Shown piece after piece: positions 57,221-64,000 of a stretch of DNA of 64,000 nucleotides. The stretch is from Sulfitobacter maritimus (GTDB lineage Bacteria; Pseudomonadota; Alphaproteobacteria; Rhodobacterales; Rhodobacteraceae). The stretch lies in assembly GCF_013346665.1 (NCBI RefSeq), contig NZ_JABVBB010000028.1, positions 62,001 through 126,000 of the forward strand, read 5' to 3'. The position numbers and the translations under genes were made by a program. Below the pieces are notes generated by a model. It was not told where the DNA came from and ran no database searches. It saw only the letters and a list, made by a program, of their open reading frames with translations. Positions within the stretch are counted from its first letter, which is position 1, and the number at the start of each line of letters is the position of its first letter.

Positions 57221-57967
57221 TCACTTTGCCGGCGTGACCACGCCGATGATCGGCCCCAGCGTGGTAAACCCGGCCCCGCTTCGGCGCAGGTCTGGCGCGC
57301 GAAGGCGTGAGATATTGCCGTCAAAGTAAAGCGCATTCTGAAGGCCCAGTTCATCGCGGTAGAGCCGCGCGAATTCGTGAAAGGTGACGACGGTATTGGA
57401 AATCGCGAAAACCGCGCGTTTGCCATCCGCCGTGGTGCCAACCCCATTGCGGATATAGCGCGAAGTGCTGTCGGGCAGAAACCGCGGATGCAAAGCCCCA
57501 TCAATCACCAGCATCGGCCCGGATTGGGTGGCAAAGCGGCAGTCGGGCTTTTCGCGAAGGTAGCGCTTGGTCTCAAACACATCGGCACGCCCATCGCGGA
57601 GGCAGAACACGCCGTTGGGCAGCAGGCCAAAGTTGCCGGGGCCGGCGTTGTCGATCACGCCGCGGGTTTCGACGCCTTCTTCGATGTAATGCCCGACCGG
57701 CGAGCGGTCGTCATGATACATGCCCGCGTTCATGGCAAAGCCAAGTCGCAGCCCTTGAGCCTTTAGCGCCTCATCCAGCGAGCCAAAGAATCCATAGGGC
57801 GCACCGTTGTCGTCGTTCAGGAACAACCGCAGATCGTCACGCGCCATATCGACATCGCAAACGGTGTAGGAGTTGCCTTCAAAGGTAAGATTGCGACATT
57901 CGGCAGCGCCCGCAGGCGCGCCTTTGAGTGCGAAAAGCGCAAATGCGATGAGGGCCGCTCGGATCAC
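57221..57967 (-). CDS. Phosphodiester glycosidase family exported protein
   Basis: A 248-residue protein with a signal peptide ([21 protein letters not shown], cleavage near residue 21). The NAGPA-type domain shows [32 protein letters not shown] and [11 protein letters not shown]. The family includes the uncovering enzyme N-acetylglucosamine-1-phosphodiester glycosidase; the bacterial substrate is unknown. The 3' end of rbfA overlaps the start by 4 bases. Confidence 0.85.
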   Translation of the reverse strand: MIRAALIAFALFALKGAPAGAAECRNLTFEGNSYTVCDVDMARDDLRLFLNDDNGAPYGFFGSLDEALKAQGLRLGFAMNAGMYHDDRSPVGHYIEEGVETRGVIDNAGPGNFGLLPNGVFCLRDGRADVFETKRYLREKPDCRFATQSGPMLVIDGALHPRFLPDSTSRYIRNGVGTTADGKRAVFAISNTVVTFHEFARLYRDELGLQNALYFDGNISRLRAPDLRRSGAGFTTLGPIIGVVTPAK

Positions 57968-58404
57968 TGATCAGGCGTGCCATCTGTTGCGTCAATGTCT
58001 GGCGCATCTGCATCGCGGCGCACCACATCTTGGTTCAGCATCCGGCGCGTGTCGTCCATCCGGTCGAACGTCCGGTCCAGCTGGAAGCGCAGGTCAGGCG
58101 AGAACTTCAAGGTAAGCTTTTTTGCCACCTGACGCCGCAGCTCGTTCTTGTTGCGCGCCAACAGCTTGAGCACCTCGTCCTGACCTTCACCGCCCAATGG
58201 CAGCACATAGGCCGTAGCGATCTTGAGATCTGGCGAAATGCGCACCTCACCCACCGTGATCGACAGACGGTTGAGGTCGGTGTCATGCACGTCCCCGCGT
58301 GCGAGGACATCAGACAAGGCGCGGCGGACGGTCTCGCCCACGCGGAGTTGTCGTTGCGACGGGCCTGCGCCCTCATGAAACTTGTTCTTTGCCATGAACC
58401 CCAT
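57964..58404 (-). CDS. rbfA: Ribosome-binding factor A
   Basis: A 146-residue KH-fold protein that binds immature 30S subunits and helps 16S rRNA 5' end maturation. The N-terminal [23 protein letters not shown], the [26 protein letters not shown] core and the [20 protein letters not shown] block are typical. Either ATG 58402-58404 or the one three codons later could be the start. Divergent from dapB, with 89 bases of shared control region. Confidence 0.92.
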   Translation of the reverse strand: MGFMAKNKFHEGAGPSQRQLRVGETVRRALSDVLARGDVHDTDLNRLSITVGEVRISPDLKIATAYVLPLGGEGQDEVLKLLARNKNELRRQVAKKLTLKFSPDLRFQLDRTFDRMDDTRRMLNQDVVRRDADAPDIDATDGTPDQ

Positions 58405-58493
58405 CTAAGGCTTCGGTTGCACTTTGCCAAGCGCTCGCCGACGGGCTAAACGGGCAGGGCCATTCACGCCCCCGAACCGCAGGAGTTACCCCC

Positions 58494-59312
58494 ATGACAC
58501 AGACCCCCGGCATCGCCGTTACAGGCGCCTCTGGCCGCATGGGCCAAATGCTGATCCGTGAGATCACCGCCAGCGACAAGATGCATCTGGCCGCTGCGGT
58601 GGAGCGCCCCGGTCATGATTGGGTGGGCCGCGACGTGGGCGAGGCGATGGGCGGTGCGGCACTGGGGGTGACCGTGACAGACGATGCGGCAGAGGCCTTC
58701 GGCAAAGTGCAGGCCGTGATCGACTTCACCGCGCCACAGGCCACAATCGCCTTTGCGGCTGAGGCCGCGAAGGCCGGGATCGTGCATGTCATCGGCACGA
58801 CCGGCATGACGGACGCGGAAATCGCCGAGCTTGCCCCGGCAGCCGAACAGGGGGCCATCATCGTCCGTGCGGGCAACATGAGCCTTGGCGTGAACCTGTT
58901 GACACAGCTCACCCGTCAGGTCGCCGCCGCGTTGGATGTCGATTACGACATTGAGATCATCGAGGCGCATCACAATCAAAAGGTCGACGCACCGTCCGGC
59001 ACCGCGCTGATGCTGGGCGAAGCCGCTGCCGAGGGGCGCGGTGTGAAACTGGCTGATGTCTCCGACCGGGGTCGCGACGGCATCACCGGCGCGCGGCAAC
59101 AGGGGGACATCGGCTTCACCGCGATCCGGGGCGGTGACATCGTAGGGGAACATGACGTGATGTTCGCTGCCGCCGGAGAGCGGATCATCCTGCGCCACGT
59201 TGCCTCTGACCGAGCGCTTTTCGCACGGGGCGCGTTGAAGGCCGCGCTCTGGGGGCAGGGACAGGCGCCGGGCGAATATGACATGCTGGATGTGTTGGGC
59301 CTGAAAACCTGA
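58494..59312 (+). CDS. dapB: 4-hydroxy-tetrahydrodipicolinate reductase
   Basis: A 272-residue NAD(P)H-dependent reductase of the lysine/diaminopimelate pathway. The GASGRMGQ nucleotide motif is at the start, [13 protein letters not shown] follows, and the catalytic [15 protein letters not shown] holds the active His and Lys. It works downstream of asd (at 4 kb) in this same window. GGAGTTACCCCC precedes the ATG. Immediately downstream is a small exported protein sometimes annotated as part of dapB in this clade. Confidence 0.95.
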   Translation: MTQTPGIAVTGASGRMGQMLIREITASDKMHLAAAVERPGHDWVGRDVGEAMGGAALGVTVTDDAAEAFGKVQAVIDFTAPQATIAFAAEAAKAGIVHVIGTTGMTDAEIAELAPAAEQGAIIVRAGNMSLGVNLLTQLTRQVAAALDVDYDIEIIEAHHNQKVDAPSGTALMLGEAAAEGRGVKLADVSDRGRDGITGARQQGDIGFTAIRGGDIVGEHDVMFAAAGERIILRHVASDRALFARGALKAALWGQGQAPGEYDMLDVLGLKT

Positions 59313-59390
59313 AGATAGCGCAGATTATCTGAAACTTTACCCGCCGCAAATACGTGGCTGCCATAGGCACTGCGCTTATGGGAGGTTTCA

Positions 59391-59745
59391 ATGAGGTTTA
59401 CTTTTGCACTTGCCGCGACAGCGGTGCTGACGTTGAGCGGCCTGCCAGTAGCGGCAGAATATGCCCGTATCCAAAGCAAATCAGACTTCGTCGCGGCCGT
59501 GAACGGCAAAAGATTGACCCGCCCGCTCGTCGAATTGCGGGTGACCTCTGGCGGGGTCATCTCCGGCAAAGGCGCGGTTTGGGAGGTCAGCGGCAACTGG
59601 TCTTGGAAAGACGGCTATTTCTGCCGCACGCTCATCTGGGGCGGCAAGGATCTGGGCTATAATTGCCAAGTGGTCATGCGCGATGGCGCGAAAATCCGCT
59701 TCACCTCCGACAAAGGGGCAGTCGGCTGTGCTGACCCTGCGCTAA
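59391..59745 (+). CDS. Small exported protein with probable C-terminal frameshift
   Basis: The first ~115 residues have a signal peptide (MRFTFALAATAVLTLSGLPVAA) and a beta-rich domain with WSWKDGYFCRTLIWGG and GYNCQVVM, which carry the two Cys. In Rhodobacteraceae such proteins are commonly about 115-120 residues long and end shortly after SADLR-like sequence. Here the frame shifts at the CCC run 59735-59737: reading one C less gives ADLR then TAA at 59743-59745. As sequenced, the frame instead runs on to 60068, antisense across the DUF1674 gene. Coordinates given are those of the restored frame. Confidence 0.65.
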
Positions 59746-59751
59746 GGCCGC

Positions 59752-60054
59752 TTAGAAATCGACTGCGATGCCCTTTTTCTCCCAATCGCCATAGCGCACA
59801 GGCTCCGGCCCATCGCGACCGCCAAGTTCAGCAGGCAGATCCAGCGCTGCGGCGGCCTCGCGCCGTGCGGCAGCTTCGGCCAAGGCGCGTTGGGCGGCAG
59901 CTGGCAGGTCCGGGCCGGGGGTCGGCGTCGGGTCATGCGGCGTGTCGGGGATCGGTTTTGGCCCCGGTTTGGGCTGCGGGGGCAGGTCCGGCTTGGGGCT
60001 CGGCGTCGGGTCAGGGCCGGGTCGACTGTCGGGAATGGGGCGTTGATCGGGCAT
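59752..60054 (-). CDS. DUF1674 protein, SDHAF4-like succinate dehydrogenase assembly factor
   Basis: A 100-residue protein whose C-terminal half has the DUF1674 signature ELGGRDGPEPVRYGDWEKK. Its eukaryotic relative SDHAF4 binds the flavinylated SdhA before it joins the complex. The N-terminal half is a proline-rich, low-complexity tail with many Pro-x-Pro units and is probably disordered. AGAGGA favours the second of two adjacent ATGs (60052-60054). No sdh genes are in the window. Divergent from rsmB. Confidence 0.88.
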   Translation of the reverse strand: MPDQRPIPDSRPGPDPTPSPKPDLPPQPKPGPKPIPDTPHDPTPTPGPDLPAAAQRALAEAAARREAAAALDLPAELGGRDGPEPVRYGDWEKKGIAVDF

Positions 60055-60152
60055 CATGGTCCTCTTGAGCCAAGTTCTCCCTTGATATACGTCGCACGCT
60101 GGCCCAGACAACCCGGCAACCCCCTTAAGCAAGACCTAGATAGGATACGATC

Positions 60153-61424
60153 ATGGCAGACACAGGCGTTCAGGCCCGCAGAAGCGCGGTATATCTGCTG
60201 GATCAGATTTTGGGCGACGAGCCGCGTCTGATGTCGGAACTGCTCGCCTCCGGCGCGCTGGACAAGCTGCCCCCCTATGACCGGGCGCGTGCGCAACGTC
60301 TGGCGCAGGACACGCTGCGTGGGTTGGAGCGGGCGGACCGACTGCTGCAAAAACATCTGCAAAAGGCTCCCCCGTTGACCGTGCGCAATGTGCTGCGCGT
60401 CGGCACGGTGGAACTGTGTCAGGGCGGCGCGGCGCATGGGGTCGTGAACACGATGGTCAATCTCGTGTCCCAGCACCGTACGCTCAGCCACCTTAAGGGC
60501 CTGACCAATGCTGTCTTGCGCAAGATCGCCGCGCAAGGCCCCGAAGCATGGGGCGCTCTGCGTGCGCCGCGCCTGCCCAAATGGCTGCGTGGCCCGTTGG
60601 CAGAGGCTTGGGGGGCGGACGCCATTGCGGCGATGGAACTGGCGCATTTCGCGGGCGCACCGCTTGATCTGACCGCCAAAGGCGATGCCGCCGCTTTGGC
60701 CGAGGCCGTGGGCGGCACGCTGCTGCCCACGGGCACCGTCCGGGTGACGGATGCTGGCCAAGTCTCCGCCATGCCCGGATTTGCCGAGGGCGACTGGTGG
60801 GTGCAGGACGCCGCCGCCGCGATCCCGGTGCGGGTGCTGGCCCCGCAGGAAGGCGAGACGGTGCTGGACCTCTGCGCCGCGCCGGGGGGCAAGACCATGC
60901 AGCTTGCCGCTGCGGGGGCTGTTGTCACCGCAGTTGACCAGTCGCACCCTCGGATGCAGCGGGTGAAGGAAAACCTCGCCCGCGTGGGGCTGAAGGCCAA
61001 GACGCTGACCAAAGACGCCCGCGCCGTGCAAGGGGAATTCGACGCGATCCTGCTCGACGCGCCGTGTTCCGCCACCGGCACCATCCGCCGCCACCCCGAT
61101 CTGCCCTATGCCAAGGATGGATCGGAATTTGGTGATCTGATCGAGTTGCAATCTGAGTTGATCGACCACGCGTGGAGCCTGCTAAAGCCCGGCGGGCGGC
61201 TGGTGTTTTGTACCTGTAGCCTGCTGCCGGATGAAGGCGAAGTGCAGGTTGATGAGGCGTTGGAACGGCATGACGATATGACCGTGGACACCGCCGCCTT
61301 GGAACTGCCGGGGGTTGAGTCCGCGTGGATCACCGAAGAAGGCGGGCTGCGTCTGCGGCCTGATTTCTGGGTCGAACGCGGTGGCATGGACGGGTTCTAT
61401 ATCGCCTGTCTGCGCAAAGACTGA
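60153..61424 (+). CDS. rsmB: 16S rRNA (cytosine-C5)-methyltransferase RsmB
   Basis: A 423-residue methyltransferase for C967 of 16S rRNA. The N-terminal NusB-like helical domain (about 1-140) precedes a Rossmann methyltransferase domain: VLDLCAAPGGKTMQ binds AdoMet, ILLDAPCSATGTIRRHPDL carries one catalytic Cys and VFCTCSLLPDEGE the other. Length and domain order fit RsmB/Sun. The heparinase-like gene starts 181 bases later. Confidence 0.92.
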   Translation: MADTGVQARRSAVYLLDQILGDEPRLMSELLASGALDKLPPYDRARAQRLAQDTLRGLERADRLLQKHLQKAPPLTVRNVLRVGTVELCQGGAAHGVVNTMVNLVSQHRTLSHLKGLTNAVLRKIAAQGPEAWGALRAPRLPKWLRGPLAEAWGADAIAAMELAHFAGAPLDLTAKGDAAALAEAVGGTLLPTGTVRVTDAGQVSAMPGFAEGDWWVQDAAAAIPVRVLAPQEGETVLDLCAAPGGKTMQLAAAGAVVTAVDQSHPRMQRVKENLARVGLKAKTLTKDARAVQGEFDAILLDAPCSATGTIRRHPDLPYAKDGSEFGDLIELQSELIDHAWSLLKPGGRLVFCTCSLLPDEGEVQVDEALERHDDMTVDTAALELPGVESAWITEEGGLRLRPDFWVERGGMDGFYIACLRKD

Positions 61425-61605
61425 GCTTTCGGGCGCTGACGCCCGCTTTGCGAAAATCCGAATTGTTTCACGGGGATCGTTGAAGCAGCGCCTTTGCGTT
61501 TGCTTCAGCGCTCCGGCGCGCACGTTCGGGAAAAGCCGGTGACTCGTAGCAGCCGCAGGGCTATGCTTGCGCAAAACGCCACAAGAGCGTCAGAGGCAGT
61601 GTAAT

Positions 61606-63354
61606 ATGGTGGATCTTTTCAGCGTCATGGCCCGCAGGGCTGCGGTTTTAAACCGCTGGCATGCGTGGCGGGCGACTCGCGGACAAGAACATACCACCAG
61701 CTTTATTGCCCAACCTGAGCCGCGCACTATTGGCTCTTTCGCGCGGGGTCGGCAGTTGCTTGCCGGGAAATACCTTTTCGCGGGCAGCTTGATTACCGCA
61801 CCAGACAAAGCGATGTGGGATTTGACCCCGCCCGATCCTGCCTATGCCGCCGCTCTGCACGGTTTTGCATGGCTCGACGATCTGGCGGCGGTGGGTGATG
61901 CTCGCGCCCGCGCAGCGGGGCAGGCATGGCTATGGGCGTGGATCGACCGCTTTGGGCGGGGACGCGGGCCGGGGTGGGCGCCGGCGCTTACGGGGCGGCG
62001 GCTCACCCGCTGGATCAACCACGCCTTGTTTCTACTGCGCGGCACCGAAGACGCGCAGAACGATGTTTTCTTTCGCTCCCTTCACCAGCAAACCCAGTTT
62101 TTGGCCAAGCGCTGGAAGGCTGCGCCGCCCGGCCTGCCGCGGTTCGAAGCCCTGACCGGGCTGCTTTACGCCGCGCTGTCGCTACAGGGGATGGAGCGCT
62201 TTGCCGACCCTGCAGTCAATGCGCTGGCGCTGGAATGTGCCAGCCAAATCGATGCCCAGGGCGGCTTGCCCACGCGCAACCCAGAAGAACTCTTGGCTGT
62301 CTTTACCCTGCTGACTTGGACCGCTGCGGCTTTGAGCGATGCAGGGCGCAGCACGCCGACGGAGCATCTTGCTGCGATTGAACGGATCGCACCGACGCTG
62401 CGCAGTCTGCGCCATGCGGATGGTGCTTTGGCGCGGTTTCATGGGGGCGGGCGTGGCATGGAAGGGTGGCTCGATCACGCTTTGGCCGCTGCCAAGGTTA
62501 AAACACGCCAACCAGATGGGCTGGCGATGGGCTATGCGCGACTCTCGGCCGGACGCACCAGCGTGATTGTCGATGCCGCGCCCCCGCCACGCGGGGCAGC
62601 GTCGGACAATGCCCATGCCTCGACATTGGCGTTTGAACTGACCTCCGGGCGGCGGCCCTTGGTGGTGAACTGCGGCTCAGGCGCGTCTTTTGGGTTGGAA
62701 TGGCGCCGTGCGGGGCGGGCCACGCCATCACATTCCGCATTGTCGCTCGTTGGTCATTCCAGCGCCCGTTTGGCGGAGCCGGACCGGCGGACCGGCCAAG
62801 AGGCGTTGGTCGACGGCCCGCGCCATGTGCCGGTGGAGATCGGGCAGACCGACGACGCACTGCGGTTTGAAGGCGGGCATGACGCCTATCTGCGCAGCCA
62901 TGGCCTGACCCATGCGCGAAAACTGGATTTGACCTTCGACGGGCGCGGACTGACCGGAGAGGACATGCTGCTGGCGCTGGCGCCCGCCGAAAAGCGCCGC
63001 TTTGACAAGGTTCTCAAAGCGATCCCGCTGAAAGGTGTGCCTTTTGACATCCGTTTTCATCTGCACCCGGATGTGGATGCGACGGTCGACCTTGGCGGGT
63101 CGGCAATCTCAATGGCGCTGAAAAGCGGTGAGATTTGGGTGTTTCGCCATGATGGCACTCATAATCTATCTTTAGAAGCAGGGGTTTACCTTGAAGGCAC
63201 CCGCCTGAAACCCCGCGCTGCGCAGCAGATTGTGCTCACCGGATACGCCATGAACTACGCGACAAGGGTGCGCTGGTCGTTGTCAAAAGCGCAGGAAACT
63301 GCGATTGGCGTGCGAGATTTGTCGATCGACGATCCCTATGCTGATGAAGACTGA
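61606..63354 (+). CDS. Heparinase II/III family protein
   Basis: A 582-residue protein of the heparinase II/III superfamily, with an alpha-helical N-terminal barrel (about 100-320) and a beta-sandwich C-terminal part where [31 protein letters not shown] residues sit, only partly quoted here. I see no signal peptide, so a cytosolic location is likely, unlike secreted lyases. Between rsmB and purH this gene is widely conserved in the family Rhodobacteraceae (recalled). The substrate, perhaps a uronic-acid polymer, is unknown. GAGG precedes the ATG. Confidence 0.85.
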   Translation: MVDLFSVMARRAAVLNRWHAWRATRGQEHTTSFIAQPEPRTIGSFARGRQLLAGKYLFAGSLITAPDKAMWDLTPPDPAYAAALHGFAWLDDLAAVGDARARAAGQAWLWAWIDRFGRGRGPGWAPALTGRRLTRWINHALFLLRGTEDAQNDVFFRSLHQQTQFLAKRWKAAPPGLPRFEALTGLLYAALSLQGMERFADPAVNALALECASQIDAQGGLPTRNPEELLAVFTLLTWTAAALSDAGRSTPTEHLAAIERIAPTLRSLRHADGALARFHGGGRGMEGWLDHALAAAKVKTRQPDGLAMGYARLSAGRTSVIVDAAPPPRGAASDNAHASTLAFELTSGRRPLVVNCGSGASFGLEWRRAGRATPSHSALSLVGHSSARLAEPDRRTGQEALVDGPRHVPVEIGQTDDALRFEGGHDAYLRSHGLTHARKLDLTFDGRGLTGEDMLLALAPAEKRRFDKVLKAIPLKGVPFDIRFHLHPDVDATVDLGGSAISMALKSGEIWVFRHDGTHNLSLEAGVYLEGTRLKPRAAQQIVLTGYAMNYATRVRWSLSKAQETAIGVRDLSIDDPYADED

Positions 63355-63370
63355 CCAAGGAACCAGCCCC

Positions 63371-64000
63371 ATGCCCGACCTGCACCCGATCAAACGCGCT
63401 CTGCTTTCCGTCTCTGACAAGACCGGTCTTTTGGACCTTGGCCGCGCTCTGGCGGCGCGGGGCGTCGAACTGCTCAGCACCGGTGGCACCGCGAAAGCGC
63501 TGCGCGACGCGGGGCTTGAAGTGCTGGATGTGGCCGATGTGACGGGCTTTCCTGAGATGATGGACGGGCGCGTGAAAACGCTGCACCCGGTGGTCCACGG
63601 CGGTCTGCTGGCCCTGCGCGACAATGACGAACACGTCGGCGCGATGAATGAGCATAACATCGGCGCAATCGATCTGGTGGTGGTGAACCTCTACCCGTTT
63701 GAGGAAACCGTCGCTAAGGGCGCGGAATACGCCGAGGTGATCGAGAATATCGACATCGGTGGCCCAGCGATGATCCGTTCGGCGGCCAAGAACCACGGAT
63801 TCGTCAACGTGGTGGTCGACGTCGAAGACTACGCCGAGGTGATCGCCGAGATGGAGGCCAACGACGGCCAGACCAGCTACGCCCTGCGCCAGCGTCTTGC
63901 GCAAACCGCCTATGCCCGCACCGCCGCCTATGACACCGCCGTCAGCACTTGGATGGCCGAGCAGGTCGACGGCACACCGCGTCGCCGGACCTTTGGCGGC
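63371..64000 (+). CDS. purH: AICAR transformylase / IMP cyclohydrolase, N-terminal part (cut by window edge)
   Basis: The first 210 codons are visible; the gene runs off the right edge. The start [20 protein letters not shown] is the usual PurH N-terminus, followed by [27 protein letters not shown] and [16 protein letters not shown] of the IMP cyclohydrolase domain. The formyltransferase half is outside. PurH catalyses the last two steps of IMP synthesis. It starts 16 bases after the heparinase-like gene. Confidence 0.96.
   Translation, partial: MPDLHPIKRALLSVSDKTGLLDLGRALAARGVELLSTGGTAKALRDAGLEVLDVADVTGFPEMMDGRVKTLHPVVHGGLLALRDNDEHVGAMNEHNIGAIDLVVVNLYPFEETVAKGAEYAEVIENIDIGGPAMIRSAAKNHGFVNVVVDVEDYAEVIAEMEANDGQTSYALRQRLAQTAYARTAAYDTAVSTWMAEQVDGTPRRRTFGG

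Noticed and set aside
59746..60068. C-terminal extension of the small exported protein as a real domain
   Set aside because: The extension is antisense to DUF1674 and low in complexity; a one-base shift explains it better.

Overview
The window looks like chromosomal DNA of a marine Rhodobacteraceae (roseobacter-clade) alphaproteobacterium. This is inferred from high GC, a CcrM-type GANTC methyltransferase behind rnhB, DUF2794, DUF4170, DUF2125, DUF3576 and DUF1674 (SDHAF4-like) proteins, a small-residue-rich alphaproteobacterial porin, the ftsK-lolA pair, and the rsmB-heparinase-purH order. I see no IS element, prophage, integrase, CRISPR array, tRNA or rRNA. Almost the whole window is tightly packed housekeeping DNA with many 4-bp overlaps. 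About 71 protein genes are supported; those at both edges are cut (paaI-like thioesterase on the left, purH on the right).

Layout. 0-9 kb: DUF2794, NlpC/P60 peptidase, M17 aminopeptidase, an HPt-like protein, beta-carbonic anhydrase, asd, a membrane-anchored winged-helix protein, exported small proteins, rnhB and ccrM. 9-14 kb: lone receiver protein, alkane hydroxylase (alkB), mutY, DciA-like DUF721, DsbA-like oxidoreductase, CaiB-type CoA transferase. 14-19 kb: a minus-strand envelope operon pmbA - cysQ-like - DUF4170 - divergent kdtA - lpxK. 19-24 kb: DUF2125, SDR plus enoyl-CoA hydratase, lone HNH protein, TIGR03862-type flavoprotein, GST. 24-29 kb: leuS - lptE - holA operon and a DUF3576 lipoprotein. 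29-34 kb: porin, YggS, L,D-transpeptidase, ribA, an OmpR-family regulator, then a 492-base non-coding stretch with a probable small RNA. 34-43 kb: xth, CnoX-like thioredoxin, Lon-N protein, Trm112, UbiH-type hydroxylase, amidase, aminotransferase, ftsK. 43-51 kb: lolA, lytic transglycosylase, hspQ, an RsbW/RsbV-like pair, thiolase, free-methionine-sulfoxide reductase, LysE exporter, RluA-type synthase, 1-Cys peroxiredoxin. 50-59 kb: two glycosyltransferases, pnp, rpsO, an RTX protein, DUF1643, truB, phosphodiester glycosidase, rbfA. 58-64 kb: dapB, a frameshifted exported protein, the SDHAF4 homologue, rsmB, heparinase-like protein and purH.

How the genes work together. Several blocks serve the envelope (lpxK, kdtA-like, lptE, lolA, porin, transglycosylase, L,D-transpeptidase, NlpC/P60). 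Others serve translation and RNA (leuS, truB, rbfA, rsmB, rpsO, pnp, Trm112, RluA), the diaminopimelate/lysine route (asd, dapB, possibly the DapC-like aminotransferase), and DNA replication, repair or segregation (rnhB, mutY, xth, holA, dciA, ftsK).

No convincing new defence or biosynthetic system was found. The most interesting signals are: (i) a terminator-ended small RNA candidate at about 33210-33298; (ii) a symmetric cluster of ATAAC half-sites between divergent genes at 6154-6208; (iii) two GANTC sites and a CtrA-like box in the ccrM leader; (iv) a KdtA-family protein that lacks the family's catalytic motifs; (v) a one-base frameshift at the end of a small exported protein near 59736; and (vi) a two-TM protein with a C-terminal winged helix.
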